Positions 45,184 through 57,568 of a stretch of DNA of 64,000 nucleotides are shown one piece after another (within the stretch, counting starts at the first letter, position 1; every line of letters starts with the position of its first letter). The stretch covers positions 124,001 through 188,000 of the forward strand of contig JFHB01000037.1 of NCBI GenBank assembly GCA_000729835.1. The letters run 5' to 3'. The DNA is from Atkinsonella hypoxylon (lineage: Eukaryota > Ascomycota > Sordariomycetes > Hypocreales > Clavicipitaceae). The position numbers and the translations under genes were made by a program. A model generated the notes under the pieces. It was given only the letters and a program-made list of their open reading frames with translations. It was not told the origin of the DNA and did not search any database.

Positions 45184-46920
45184 CTACTCAACCCCGTCAA
45201 AGCCAACATCATACAATATGTCGCGATGATCATTCCTCCCCCCACCTTCCAAGTCCATCTCTTCCCCAGTATCGCCGCCATGCTCAATCAGCATTTCGAG
45301 ATCCCTGTCCACTGCAGCAGCTGCCTCTGCCGCGGCGGCCGCAGCGGCATCCGCATCCGCATCCGCATCCGCATCCGCATCCTGGGGGTTCTCATCCTCC
45401 GTTGCATGGAGCAAGGCTTGGAAGTCGGCATGGGGATGGTAATGGTCGAACTGCATCTCGTCTTGGGAGGAAGGGTGACGGCTTATGATTTGAGGGTCGA
45501 TGGGCTGGTAGACTTCGTGGGAGGGTGATGGAGCTTGGAGCATCGGGTTGTGGTTGCGCGGGTGAGCGGGGAGGATGTGGCTGGGTGGCTGGCTGTTGCT
45601 CGGGAGGGTCGTGTGGGAGGGCGTGACGACGGATATGTCGCTTGGGTTGGCGTAGGCGCGTGGATCGGATGGTGAGTCGGGGGGTGATAGGGCGGTGAGG
45701 AGGCCCGCGCTTTGGAGGGCGAGCACGCGCTCCGGGTCGGCGGCGTCGTCTGGAGAGTGCTCTTGGCGGTGGTGCTGCTGGTTTGTGTTGCTGTCCTGGT
45801 TCGTTGATCCGGAGGTGGTCGGTGTGCTGGCGGATGGCGAGGGCGCTGCGGCGGCGGTCTTGCGGTTGGCGCCGGGGTTGGGCGCCTTGCCCGAGTCCTT
45901 GCATTCGGCACAGGCGCGGATCACGTCGCTGACGGTTTCTTTGATGCGGCTCCAGTGGTACTTTTCCGCAATGGTGGCCGTGGTCTTGTTGATGCCCCCG
46001 TGGTGGATGGCGTGCACGCTGCGGGCAATCTCGTACTGGCGCGCCGGGTCGGAAATGACCTCCTTGTCCTTGAGCATGAGCTTGTCTCCCTCGAGGAGCT
46101 TGTAATGCGTCGCCGCACTGCGCAGCCGGCTCTTCTCCGCGCGGTCCGCGCCATTGGGGTACTTGCCGTACTTGAGATAGAAGCGGATCTTGTTGAACCG
46201 CTCTTCGCTGACGAGCTCCTCGGCCTCGCCGGGGGCTAGGTCCCGCCCGTAGATGATGGCGTCAATGAGTCGGTCAGGATGGCTCCGCAGGTTGCCGCAG
46301 GCTTTGATGCGGCCGATGCGCTTGAAGCCCAGCGCGTCCCAGATGCGACAGGACGCCACGTTGGTCTCGTACACGAGGTTGAAGACGCTGTACGTGTATC
46401 CCAGCCGGGGCGCCCAGTCGATGTAGGCTTCGCCCATGAGCCGGCCTACGCCCCGATTGCGCGACGCATCTGTCGTGATGAAGCTGGCGTTGCAGACGTG
46501 GCTGCTCCGTCCGGGATAGTTGGGCTTGATGAAGAAACTGCCGAGGCATTCCCTTGCCCAGTCCTTGTCCTCGACCACGTCGTCGGCGCTGTTGATGTTG
46601 CCCAGAAGCATCACGGCGCCAAACGTCTGGAACCAGTAATTGGCGAATCCGTCGACGGTGAAGGCGTCCGTCATGGGGTACGTGTCGCCGCCTTCGATCT
46701 CCCGGTTCAGCTGGTCACACAGGTAGAGCAGCAGCGAGCCTGGCAGCTGGTGTCTCGATGCGAAGGGCACAATGGTGGCCACTGTTTGACGATCCCGCAG
46801 CGTGACCCGACGGGGAACTATATCGGCGGGCAGTCCGGGGCAGGTCGGGTCCGGGAATGGAGGCTGGCCGGAGACCCGGTGGATGGTGGGGCCGGTTGGA
46901 TCGTCCATGACGGCCGGCAT
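45184..46920 (-). CDS. SPT10: GNAT acetyltransferase with H2C2 zinc finger, Spt10-like
   Basis: Single-exon 578-aa protein. The N-terminal half is a GNAT acetyltransferase domain with the acetyl-CoA loop RNRGVGRLM and the following VYETNVASCRIWDALGFKRIG. The middle has a histidine-cysteine finger of the integrase type: H-x3-H in HAIHH, then YHWSRIKETV and CAEC (C-x2-C). This combination is that of yeast Spt10, a histone-gene activator whose DNA-binding finger resembles retroviral-type integrase fingers; the equivalence is inferred from domains. The C-terminal third is low complexity: Ala/Thr/Ser/Pro-rich, then Asp-Ala repeats. It probably acts in the nucleus on chromatin. Confidence 0.78.
   Translation of the reverse strand: MPAVMDDPTGPTIHRVSGQPPFPDPTCPGLPADIVPRRVTLRDRQTVATIVPFASRHQLPGSLLLYLCDQLNREIEGGDTYPMTDAFTVDGFANYWFQTFGAVMLLGNINSADDVVEDKDWARECLGSFFIKPNYPGRSSHVCNASFITTDASRNRGVGRLMGEAYIDWAPRLGYTYSVFNLVYETNVASCRIWDALGFKRIGRIKACGNLRSHPDRLIDAIIYGRDLAPGEAEELVSEERFNKIRFYLKYGKYPNGADRAEKSRLRSAATHYKLLEGDKLMLKDKEVISDPARQYEIARSVHAIHHGGINKTTATIAEKYHWSRIKETVSDVIRACAECKDSGKAPNPGANRKTAAAAPSPSASTPTTSGSTNQDSNTNQQHHRQEHSPDDAADPERVLALQSAGLLTALSPPDSPSDPRAYANPSDISVVTPSHTTLPSNSQPPSHILPAHPRNHNPMLQAPSPSHEVYQPIDPQIISRHPSSQDEMQFDHYHPHADFQALLHATEDENPQDADADADADADAAAAAAAEAAAAVDRDLEMLIEHGGDTGEEMDLEGGGRNDHRDILYDVGFDGVE
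45347..45382. repeat. Hexanucleotide repeat (GCATCC)6 in coding sequence
   Basis: Six perfect GCATCC units, encoding an Asp-Ala run on the minus strand followed by poly-Ala. In-frame, so length changes would alter the run without breaking the gene. Confidence 0.92.
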
Positions 46921-47948
46921 TTTTGGTGGCGGCAGTGGCCTGCGCGGGCTAATGCAGCGCCGTCGCAGTCTGTGGTCTGCTAGAGCTATTTCTTGTCTTG
47001 TCTGGTGTCTCTCGCTTCTCTCTAGGCTGTCTTCTTCTCGCGTGGAAGTCAGGAATTGGATGACCTAGTTTCATATTCACAAATGGGTTCTATGTAGGCA
47101 AGGCGCGGGCATGCTCGTCGCATCACTCACTCAGGTGGATTTAGCAGCCACGACTGCACGAGTTTGTTGCTGGATGGCAAAAGCTTCTGCAGCGCGGCAG
47201 CCAAGTTGGTCGCTGACCCCTGCGCACGATCCTGTGTTCTGGTCCCAGGCGCGACGGCTGACTTCGTGGTGACAACACACGACGGGGACCAGACGAGCTT
47301 GGTAAGTGGCCGGCTGGTTTGCCGCGCTCCGGACCGCGCTCCGGACCGTTCTCCGACCAGGACACACGGCAGAGAGGTGCAATCAATGCGCGTGCAAGTG
47401 TGGAAACACAGGGCCCGGGTGCCTGGGTGTGCTGAAATGTTCGTCGTGAGGTCGACTGCCTGGGAAGGGAACTGCGCAGGTGCGAAGTTTCCAGCCCGCC
47501 TTGGACCTCCAGCCGGGCCCACCATGTCCTTGCCCGCTTTTGCAGACGGCGCCAAGGTTAATCCGGCTGCGATGCACGCCCACTGTGAGGCGCCCTGTAG
47601 TTTTAAGACACTGCCTGTCTGGAACACAGTCTGAACATAATCAACCACAGACAAGTAATCCTTGCAGATACGAGTCCGATGTCCAAGATTTCCGTTGTCC
47701 AAGATTGGGATGGACACGGACGGCGTTAGCGCGAGCTGACACATACTCCAAACCTGGTGTTCAGAAACCATGTTTCCATATAGTACAGCTAGATTATTTG
47801 GTAGGTCCTCATATCTTATGATACACTCATCTCAGAATATCTTTACATCCGCGCTCTACTCGGACTTTCCGCCAGTGACAACCATCTCGATATGCGTCGT
47901 CTGCTGCGACACCCGCTGCAGCTGTGAATCAATGCCTGCAGGTTGCTC
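46921..47948. other. 1 kb intergenic, GC-rich
   Basis: Several frames are open on both strands because of base composition; none looks like a protein family. A short tandem duplication (CGCGCTCCGGACCG twice) lies near 47322-47348. Should hold the Spt10-like promoter and the mitoribosomal gene 3' end. Confidence 0.45.
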
Positions 47949-49435
47949 TTAAATACTATCTTGCGGCTGGCTGGAGCTGGTTGATGCATCTTCCGCCTTA
48001 GCAGCGACGTCTTCCGCGTCATGCGAAACTGTTGCGCCCATCATGTCGACCATGTCATCCTCGCTAATATTCAGCTCGACATTGCTATTCCGTAACCTCA
48101 GCAGTTTCTGTTCCCCTTCCGTGAAGCCTTGAACATTAGATTGCAATCTCCCCAACATCTCTTTGCGTTTCCGGACGGCAGCCCGGACTTCCCTCTGCAT
48201 GTGTCTTGTCAACTCCGGTGACGTGCTCCACGGAACATTTCCCTGTGAAGAGTCCTGTAGGCGTCGCTGTTTACCCTTTTCACCAGCTCTACCAAGGACG
48301 CCGGCAACGACGGCCATCGCTCGCAAGCTACAATAGAGTGCGTTAGGAACAGCTTCTGAAATAGAGTATCACCAATTAGCGAAATTTGCTTTCGACATAC
48401 CTGTCATCATTGGCTGGAATAGTGTATGTAACCCAAGACGGATCCACGTTAGTGTCAATAACACCAATAGTGGGAATATTCTGAAGACCGCACTCATGGA
48501 GCATAGTATAGTTGTCAAGGGGGTTCAAGCAAACAACGAGATCTGGGAGCAGAGGTCTTGCCGTGCCCCTGTACATGTCAAAGCCGTCCAACTCGTTATC
48601 TAGATGGTCCACTACTTTGGTAGACTGTGTCTTCATAAGAATAACGTCTCGATTCGTAATTGCCCCAGGAGTCCACTTGGTGAACAAATGGCAAGCACCA
48701 GCCAATTCAGCAGCCTTTGTGACAATCTCCATTTGCCCCTTCCGAGTGCCCACAAAGAGAATAATACCACCGCTGTAAGCAACTTCCTCCACCACTCGAG
48801 CAGCTCGTCGCAGATGTGCTGCAGTCGTTTCGAGGGAGATGATATGAATCCCTTCTCGCACACCATATATATACCGAGAGTTGGCCGGATTCCACGCCGA
48901 TGTGTTATGTCCCATGTGTACTTGCGACGCCATCAATAGCTCTAATGTTACATCTTCTGGTCTGGGTGGGTTGTTGATCAAATCGGTCGGAACATAACGC
49001 TGTTCAACAAAAGTTCCGAGAGTTCGCGTCTTCTTTTGGATTCTTTTGAACTCTTCGTACTGTTGTGCTGGCGTCAAAACTGCTCCCGAGTGCCCAATCT
49101 GGTGTGGCTCTGTCCAGGAAGCTCCCTGATGTTCCTGCGCAGAATCGGATCCAAGGCTCATGATGGACTCCTGCACCAGCTTCTGCTTCCTTTTTTTGGA
49201 CGACGCAGAGAAAATGATCTTTGGTTGAGCAGGCAAGCCTTGTGATGTAGACCATGTTTGCGCGGTCACATCCTCTCTGCTGGCAGACATGACTTCTGTC
49301 GACATCAATCGAAGCGCGGATCGCAACATTGGAGGCGCCAATGCGCGGCCTAGAAAGGTTCCATTAGTTATAAATAAATCGAAATGGATGGTCGATTGAC
49401 ATACTACGCCGCGAAGCAACGTTCCTCAATATCAT
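47949..49435 (-). CDS. MRP4: Mitochondrial small-subunit ribosomal protein uS2m
   Basis: Protein of the mitochondrial small ribosomal subunit, bacterial S2 family. Exons 49435-49405, 49349-48401 and 48327-47949 give 452 aa. The tiny first exon encodes a basic start (MILRNVASRR) suited to mitochondrial import. S2 hallmarks are LLMASQVHMGHNTSAWNP, GIHIISLETTAAHL, GIILFVGTRKGQ, KWTPGAITNRD, PDLVVCLNP and IPTIGVIDTNVDPSWVTYTIPANDD (quoted in part: IPTIGVIDTNVDPS). The last exon carries SLRAMAVVAGVLGRAG and a fungal C-terminal extension. Confidence 0.94.
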
Positions 49436-49963
49436 GACGTTGACGTCTGGCTGCTTGGAGTCCTCCAATCTTTGCCAGTCTACCAAATTCTGAGTATCAG
49501 CTTCGCACAGGGGACTTCCATCACGTAGCCGGCGGATAATTTTTCCGTCCCGGCTGTTACATGTAATGCACCGCTTACGTATCGATAAGACCCCATGCGG
49601 TGCTGACAGGGATCATACTCCAATGAAACACGCTCTCATTGAAATACTTTCTTCACACTCCTAATTACGCTTTGATACGGAATGCAGTACCAGCAATTAT
49701 CCAACTTACTTCACATGCCCCCGCCGGCGATTGGCATAAACAAGCTGCTGCCGCTGCTTAGGTGCCTACCTAGGTAGGCATCTACTTTGCTGTGTATACG
49801 GCTCCTATATAGGCTGGTATGTACCTAGAGTCTCTCATTACAGAAGGAAGCTGAATATCGTATTTAATTCAGACAAAACATGCTATATTGTATGCATATT
49901 TACAGTCGCGGTCTTCCGACCTCATTACCTCATCAATAGTAGTACAAAAATGATATGTGCCAT
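49436..49963. other. Short intergenic with ACCTAGGT palindrome
   Basis: Upstream of the uS2m gene and 3' of the CBS-PB1 gene. Contains TGCCTACCTAGGTAGGCA near 49764-49781, an 18-bp perfect palindrome of the same type as at 41.0 and 41.4 kb. No gene. Confidence 0.5.
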
Positions 49964-52131
49964 TTATCTGCTAGTTGCCCTTGCTATTGTAAAGACTCCA
50001 ACAATAACCACCGCAAGCGTGACTATCGCACCAGGGAGCAGTAAATCATTGGGAACTCCAGCAATGAGCTGGTCCTGCACAGGTGCGGTTCTTGTCCTTC
50101 GTGAACGCCGAACCGGTTGGTCGTCTTCTTCTTCGGCGTCGTCATCATCCTCATCCGCATCGTGAGCTCGACGACGCTCGCGGAGACCAGATGCAGTAGA
50201 AGTGGGAGGCGTAGGAATTACAGGTGTCTCAACTGTCGGCGGTGCAGCAACCGGTGGCTTCTCCGGGTCGTGTACGAACAAGTCAACCTTGTCACGTCGT
50301 CCTTGACGAGCAAGAAGGATCGCCTCAAGCAGATCGTTATTAGTGGTGATGGACACAGTGTCACCCTCATTGTCCATATAGCTCAAGGCAAATCCAGCCC
50401 CACTAATCTTGCCATCTTCTACTAAAGGAGTCCCTCTGATGGAGTCGACTTCATGGCCAAGCTTGCCAGCAACGGCTGCAACAAGAGCTTCCATACCCTG
50501 GGATGCAACAACTTGCAGGCGATGGACGCGACCAGACGGGGCCTTGAACTTGAATGCAAACGGAACGTCTGCGGCATTTTGCTCTGGTACAACAGAATGT
50601 GTCGGTGATTCAACTCCCACATGCGAAGCGGAATCTCCCGGAGCAACGCTATCCCCGTGACGGTCCCTAGCCACCTCAGGGGACATCATGCGCGACCCTA
50701 GATTGGTGTGATGATGACTGTGGGTGCCATCGCCAGACATCATTGATTCTGTTTCATTGCCAATCGAGAGCCAGAACTTGTTCCATGCCGGACCTTCACC
50801 ATCTCCACTAGACATAGTGTTAATTTGTTCAAGAGTGGCATATGTCAGTTTGAGAACATCGACCATGCCGACAATCTCACCCTCGCCGTTCATAACAGGG
50901 AGATTGAGGTAGTGTCCATCTAATGAGTTGTTAGCTTTCTAATAAAGGCGCTAAGTTATATGGAATTGAAGGCTCCTCACCATGCATTTTGCGCAGGGCA
51001 GCTTGAATCGTCATGTCCATGGGCGCGAAGTCGGGGTGAGGAGTCATAACCCGTACAACGCTGCAGTTGGCAGGATCGAGGCCAGGGGCAATGACACGCA
51101 AGACCACGTCCTTGCTTGTAAAGATGCCGGTAATAGCGCCTCCATCTTGGACCAAGACAGCAGTGGTATGGTTCTCTTTCATCATCGCCGCGGCTTCCTT
51201 AACTGAGGTCCTGACGGTGACTGTGGTTGGCGGAATGCCGTTCAGAACTGACTCCAGAGTTGGGCCAGACATTTTCGATCGCAGGGCCTCGACATATTGG
51301 ATGATTTGCTGGGGCTGAGTAGACCCAAGTTCAGAATGAACACCCTCTAAGGCATCATAAAGTTTTCTAGATGAAGCGTATGCTCGCTCAAGCTTTTCCA
51401 TTGCATCATAGAAGCACTTGGTAATATCCAAAACACCAGAGATGTCTTGGTTTTCGTCCATAACTGGCAGGTGACGAAATCCTTTACGCACCATCAAGTC
51501 TAGGGCGTCGGTTGCGCTGGTATCGGTGCGAGCGCACAGTGGGTTCTTGGTCATGATCTCAGCAATGGTGACATTAGCGGCTTTCTGGCCCGCTCCCACC
51601 ACGCGAAAAGCGAGATCCTTAGCAGTGAAAATGCCAGCGATACGCTCATCGTCGTCAGTAACTAGCACGCAGTCTTCTCGTTTCGCAGCCATAAGCTGAG
51701 CGGCTTCAGAAACCGTAGTGTTGGGCTTAATTTGCAACGCAGGACTTGGCTTCAGTGCCAAGACAGTGCCTGGAGGAGCTTTACGAGAATGTCTGGCTCG
51801 ATTCGTAAGGTGCTTCTTTTTGGAGAGGTCGTTCTCCATCTTTCGACGGATGGCCTGGGTTGCGTAATATCAGCATGACTCTGTCGACAGGTTAAAGCTC
51901 ATTATGCAGCCCACCGGTCAGCAGTCCTGGCACAGCTTTTGCAGAGTATGTACGTACCTCATCACGCTTGGTTTGCTTCTGTCTGCTAGCACTGACAGAC
52001 GAGCTCGCTTCACTTGGCTGGCTATCCAGCACCGGGCGAGGGATAGCGGAATTGGCTGGACTGTTGGTGGTGAAGGGGATGGTTCCTCTCCCCTGGGGCC
52101 GATTGGGCGTCCCCCTCATGGTGCCCGACAT
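49964..52131 (-). CDS. CBS and PB1 domain protein with C-terminal membrane anchor
   Basis: Exons 52131-51958, 51854-50981 and 50919-49964 give 667 aa. After a disordered N-terminus come four CBS repeats in two Bateman pairs; visible units include AAQLMAAKREDCVLVTDD, IAGIFTAKDLAFRVV, GFRHLPVMDEN, AAMMKENHTTAVLVQDG, GIFTSKDVVLRVI and HYLNLPVMNGEGEIVG. CBS pairs bind adenine nucleotides. A PB1 domain follows (AFKFKAPSGRVHRLQVV ... GDTVSITTNNDLLEAI), a ubiquitin-like interaction module. The last 25 residues are hydrophobic (LLLPGAIVTLAVVIVGVFTI), a tail anchor. Resembles fission-yeast Mug70-type proteins; function unknown. Confidence 0.9.
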
Positions 52132-54134
52132 TGTGAAGGGCTTTGACGGCGAAGCCTGCGCAATGTAAGGGTTAAGATGTATTGCAGATGCAAAAGAAAA
52201 CAAAATGACGGTCGTTGGAGCTGCGAACGCCAGACAGCACAGGCTAACTAACTAGCAAAGCTTCGAGGCTGACGAGGGATTTGCCAGGAGAACAAGACGG
52301 GGAAGAAGTGACCCGGCGGATTACCGCGTCAAACTCGCTGGAGACCCTGCATTGGCCTCCTGGGTCGTCACGTTGTCGAGACGACAGGGATCGGGGAGCA
52401 GGAGGCGCTCTTATTGGCCATACACTACTCCATGCTCCACCACTCTTTATGACAATATCGCCGGAACCATGGCTGTGACAAATTTCTTTAATACTGTTCC
52501 GCCAACTACTTTTACGCTATTTTTGCCTTGAACAAGTACTATCTGTAAGCAATACTTCTCTGCGTCTGATCAGAGAACTAGCCTCTGGTAAGGCTTGAGT
52601 TTAATAAGTAGGGCAGGGCAGCCTTCGTCTATGCCGTGCTATCATGTTTGACCCAAACACAACAATAACAAAGTTATTGGTAGTGTAGGTGGAAAGTGTA
52701 TTGCCATCACAGAGTGATGGAAGGGACATTGACGACCATTGCTACGACAGTACACAATATCGTACCCAGTAGCTGCTGGGCTCACCAAGCGTCGATTGGT
52801 GTTGCCACGCCATGTAGCAACAACATCATGCGAACCCAAATCACAGTTAGGAAGAAGAACCCAAGGAGGACTGGGCCTGTGACTGATACATAACAAAGGT
52901 CACAAGCAAAGCCGTGGCTTCGAATGTGGTTCGACTTCAATGAGGCGTTCCTGATTTGGTCCATGCCCTGTATTCACCCTTGTTCACTCGCAAAATGTCT
53001 CAACTGCCAGTTATCAACCAGTTGCAGCTGCTGGATTTACGACCCTTACATCAATTTTGGCTTGGTCTCCTATTTTTAATCTGGTGAAGAGATTCTTGTC
53101 AGACTTTATTTCTGTTCAAGTCTCATCTAAAACTGTTAACCAGCTGAATCCCAATAGGCTTTGTGGCTGGTGCCTCTCACGATGTCCAAAGTCTGCCAAG
53201 AAGCAATGGGATTGTCTTGGCCATGACGGCGGACAATAATAAAATCCACATTGCTCGTCATAATTCGAGGCCAGGATTGTTCTCGTGAAACAAGATTGGA
53301 TGAGTTACTACGGACATAAGCCTAGGCGAAATATACCTAGAATAATACACGTTTTCTCAATGGAAATATCCTACATCGTCAGCCATTCATGTTGCCTAAC
53401 AAAGTATTGCTGAAGTTAGGAATGGTCTTTGACGTACCGCATAATAAAGCACATGCACCATTTGCATCCCATGACGATCTCCTGCAGGCACGTGTGGTGC
53501 GGCCATAGATGTCGACCAACTTTGGCTAGATCGGCAGAAAACCAATGGTGCTATAATTAATAAAACCGAGCTGATTAAATTTGTGAGACACCCTAGCTGC
53601 ACTAGGTCGACTGGGCGCCGTGGTGACCTGAGGGGGGCGTGGCCAGGGAAGACATCCCGTCTTCACCGCGGTTGCCATGGCGACCAAGTCAACAATGACC
53701 AGGATCCTTACAATCAAGCCAACTTCCGCCCGACGTTGTCCATTCATGCTTGCATCTCGAGTCCACTTCACATAACTGCATCAGTCTGCCAGCTCCTGGC
53801 TCGATTCGCACTGCAAAAAGAACTTCATTTTCAAAGAATTTCCGGCTGTCGGGGTAGCTTCGCAGCTTTTCTCGTTGACAGTTTGTCACTAGCCTGAACA
53901 AGGCTTCACTTTGCATAAACCAGTTATTGTGCCAAAAGTCGACCTCGACTGAGCACAACAACACTTTTCTAGCCCGGCGCCCTGTGCTTGCGCTGCGTGA
54001 GGTACAATTTGACAGGAGCAACCTAGTTCGACAACCGACTAACATCGTGACTAGTTTCGGACCAACACGGTTCCCCATCGACAAAATAACGACCGACGAC
54101 AATTTTCGATATCCGGACTCTCTTGCAAAACGAT
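52132..54134. other. 2 kb intergenic, divergent promoters
   Basis: Lies between the divergent CBS-PB1 and Ace2-like genes. No coding frame or repeat is convincing. The last 200 bp are probably the Ace2-like gene leader. Confidence 0.5.
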
Positions 54135-56555
54135 ATGATGTCCCATCCGCCGACGGGTGTTCAAGCCAGGCAGAGGCAACACCGCCGCCAAAACTCGACA
54201 CCCTCTGCCTACGAAGGCGCGAATATCACACAACTGCCAAACGCCACCAACAGACGAACAACCGTGGCTCACCGTCGTGGTCTCAGTCTCGATATCAGGC
54301 GATATCAGGCGAATCAGCAAACAGCACGGCAGGACTTCAACAAGGTAAGAATGGCTACTAACATGACAGGATTAGCAAACACTTCGCAGCATCATATTCT
54401 GCAAGAAGCGCAGCAGCAACGCATTCAAGCACGCCCGGGCCCCCAACAACTTCAATATGCATCTTTGGCATCCAATGATAGTGGAGATTTCTTGATCTCG
54501 CCTCATGGTACTCCCCAGTCACAACGCTTTGACGCATCATGTTTCGATGGCTTCCCAATACCGTTCCCATGTGGAGGCAGCCAATGGAATCTGGTCATGC
54601 AGCAGAACCATGAGAACTTCGCCAACAACATGGCCGAGAGCCAGAATTTTCATATATACTCCAGCGACAGTGTCCTCTCAACACCAACCTTCATGAATTT
54701 CTCAGACAGCCCTGCAGGTCAGGCCTGGTCAACGGGCGACGAAACCATCTCTCGACGGAACTCCAGGCGGATCAGCGATGGGATCATGGAGCGTGTGAGC
54801 AAGTTTGAGAACATGGGAACCGAAGATCCTCAAAGACCTACCACACCATCGAATCAGAATGGAACAAGTAAGCTTTTGTAGGTACCAGGTTGAACGCAGT
54901 TGCTGGTTGCTGATGTTTTGCGCGCAGACTATTACCCCCCAACCCCGATGGACACCCCCCATGACCGCATGGCTAAGCAGCAAGCACGTTCAGAAAGGTT
55001 TTCAGATGATTACGATGAATCAATGGAGGAAACAATTAGGCCCAACCGCAACAAACGCCCTGGTCAAAAGGCACATTCTACCTTTGCTGAAATGAGGCAG
55101 CATGCAGAGCAGAAGGCGACTGTGCCCAGCCCGCCAAAGACAAATACCATCCCAGATACTAAGACTTTCAACAGTTTTCAAATACAAAACCCAGAATTTA
55201 TGAGCATGAACGCTCTGCAAAACGAGTTTGTTAGGATAGAGGACTCAAGTGAGACCCTCAAGTACGAGTCCGATGCCGCGCAGTCTGTATTAAAGCGTTC
55301 GCGGCGTGCTTCACCCGAAACTCAGGAAGGCGAACAGTTGGATAGAGCTTGCCTTGAGAGCCAACTAGACATTCAACCGGTACAGGGCTCAGAGTCAGGT
55401 GAATCATCTAGGAGAACCTCGCCTCACCGTCACAACGACTCTGTGGCCAGCATGGTCAGTGCTGCCAGCATCGCCGACATCGTTATCGAGGAGACTCGCA
55501 CGGATACCGGCGTTACACTGGAAGAGATTTCTCAGTACATTCTCAGCCCAGAAACCACCGACGGCAAGTGGACATGCTTATTTGAAGATTGTGGCAAGAA
55601 ATTTGGAAGAAAAGAAAACATCAAGTCTCATGTTCAGACACATCTAAATGATCGACAATATCAGTGCCCAACATGCCAAAAATGTTTTGTGCGTCAGCAT
55701 GACCTCAAGAGACATGCCAAAATCCACACAGGTGTCAAGCCATATCCTTGTGAGTGCGGCAACAGTTTTGCCCGCCACGATGCTCTTACCAGACACCGTC
55801 AACGTGGCATGTGTATCGGCGCCTTTGACGGTGTTGTGAGGAAAGTTGTCAAGCGCGGTCGGCCAAGGAAACATCGTCCTGATCTGGAGTCGAGACTGGG
55901 AAAATCTGCCAGGACAAGAAAGAAGAATATGTCGATCAGCTCTGCATCATCATTATCGGGTTACTCTGACAGCTCAGCAATCAACTCGCCGGAGAATGAC
56001 TTCAACATGGTCGACAACCTGATGGACTTGGATATCGCCAACAACAGAACTCAGGCAATGCAATCCATGTCAACGGCACCAATGCCAGCCTTTGTACCGA
56101 GAAATGTTAACCATGCTGTCACCCCCTCACCTTCTGTCGTAAGCATGCACTCGTACGTGTCTCCAGAAGTCATCATGGACCCAACACCATCAAATCCAGC
56201 AACACCGGCCAAGAGCACTACCAGCCTTTACAACACGCCACCCGAGCTGTCCCAATCATCATCACCACCTCCATCACATTTTTTTGATCTGGACCCTACC
56301 AACTCAACCGTGGCTGATGAGCTGGCTGTCATGTCATCTACCAATGGCATGATGGAGGCATCTGACATGAATGGAACTCTGCCTGTGGGAATGAATGATC
56401 AGGATGATGTGTTGCTTCAATTCAGTCAAGATGATGGCATCGTCCAGCTGGATCGAGACACGAACATGCTTCTGCTCTCCAAGTTTGACGATGAATTTGA
56501 TGACGCAGTCAGCATGTTCACAAACAATGACGATATGTTCTTTACCAGCACGTGA
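54135..56555 (+). CDS. ace2: C2H2 zinc-finger transcription factor, Ace2/Swi5 family
   Basis: Nuclear regulator of the Ace2/Swi5 family, which drives late-mitosis/G1 and cell-separation genes in yeasts. Exons 54135-54867 and 54928-56555 give 786 aa. A Gln/Ser-rich N-terminus is followed by three zinc fingers: C-x4-C type WTCLFEDCGKKFGRKENIKS, then YQCPTCQKCFVRQHDLKRH, then CECGNSFARHDALTRHRQRG. The basic stretch VVRKVVKRGRPRKHRP (AT-hook-like GRPRK) follows directly, as in Ace2/Swi5 proteins. The C-terminus is Ser/Pro/Asp-rich with acidic, activation-like segments. Start at the first ATG of two adjacent ones. Identity to Ace2 versus Swi5 is not separable by eye. Confidence 0.9.
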
Positions 56556-57568
56556 TTTTTAGTGCCGAGATGTGTTGCGCCCCGCCTTGGTATATTTGGT
56601 TACAATTTTTGCCGGTGTTCAAGCACGCGAGTTTTTGTCTGGGCTCCCTCTGTAAGAATAGGCTTTATGGTTATGGCATTATGGGCTTAATTGCAATTTC
56701 TTTTTTCCGCCGTTGGATTTGTTGCAAATTGTTTTGTCCGAGAACCCTCGAGGTGAATTGTAAACAGCGGACTAATGGGAACGCATCCTACGATAAACTA
56801 TGTACACTATTTGGGATTTGCCTAGGGATCGGGTATATGGAAAAAAGATTTCGGTGAAGGGCGAGCGGGTCTATGATTTTTTGTTTCTTTTTTTTGTGTA
56901 TGATTTAGCCCAGGCTTGGTATGACGAACCCGTCTGCTCGCCTTCGCCGCAGGAGTTCCGTTTTACCATGCTTTAGATACGAATGTGGAAAATATGAACC
57001 GACCTACATCGAAGTTTGAGTGCTTTTACATCTTGCCAGATTTTTTGGGACGATGTGCTTTGAGACGGAGAAAAAGGTGATTTCGTTTACATTCCTATTG
57101 ACAGATCAGAGGTCTGTATGCCATCTCATCCATGCGAGGCCAGAGATGGGCCGAAAAACTTGCTGTCGCCACTACATTTTCATCATCCCAGTGGGGATTC
57201 GGTTTTTGTAAGATGCGAAGAACTCTGTTTGATCATAATAGCCAGTGTGGTCTGTGCATCCTCAGCATCTGCTATTTCAACATTTAACAGAAGCATCGTG
57301 TTGACCGCTCAGATTCACTGACATCAGGAGTTCTGATTCACTGTCATGCTGCAGCCTCACATACCAGGCTCAAGCCGTCTATATAGCTAGCCCTGAGGTC
57401 TCTTTTTCGTACGTAGTTATCAACAGTTGTTGTTCCCTTTTCCTTCCATACTGTTTCACTTGTAACAAGCATCACGTATTTGTGCGAACAGTTCTCAAAG
57501 ACAGGCCATGAAGGAAACGTCTGAAGACGGCGATTGATCTACATTCATCTCTCTTGGCCTACTGAATC
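56556..57568. other. 1 kb intergenic
   Basis: T-rich first part is likely the 3' UTR of the zinc-finger gene; the rest is upstream of the DUF4470 gene. Nothing else seen. Confidence 0.45.

Noticed and set aside
46279..46983. 234-codon plus-strand frame
   Set aside because: Antisense to the GNAT domain in GC-rich sequence; shadow frame.
47127..47771. 214-codon minus-strand frame
   Set aside because: Three overlapping frames are open in the same GC-rich block, a sign of base composition rather than coding; no family features.
54342..54371. GTAAGA...CTACTAACATGACAG, which looks like a complete 25-bp intron in the Ace2-like gene
   Set aside because: Too short for known spliceosomal introns in these fungi, and the frame reads through it without a stop; kept as coding. 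cDNA could overturn this.
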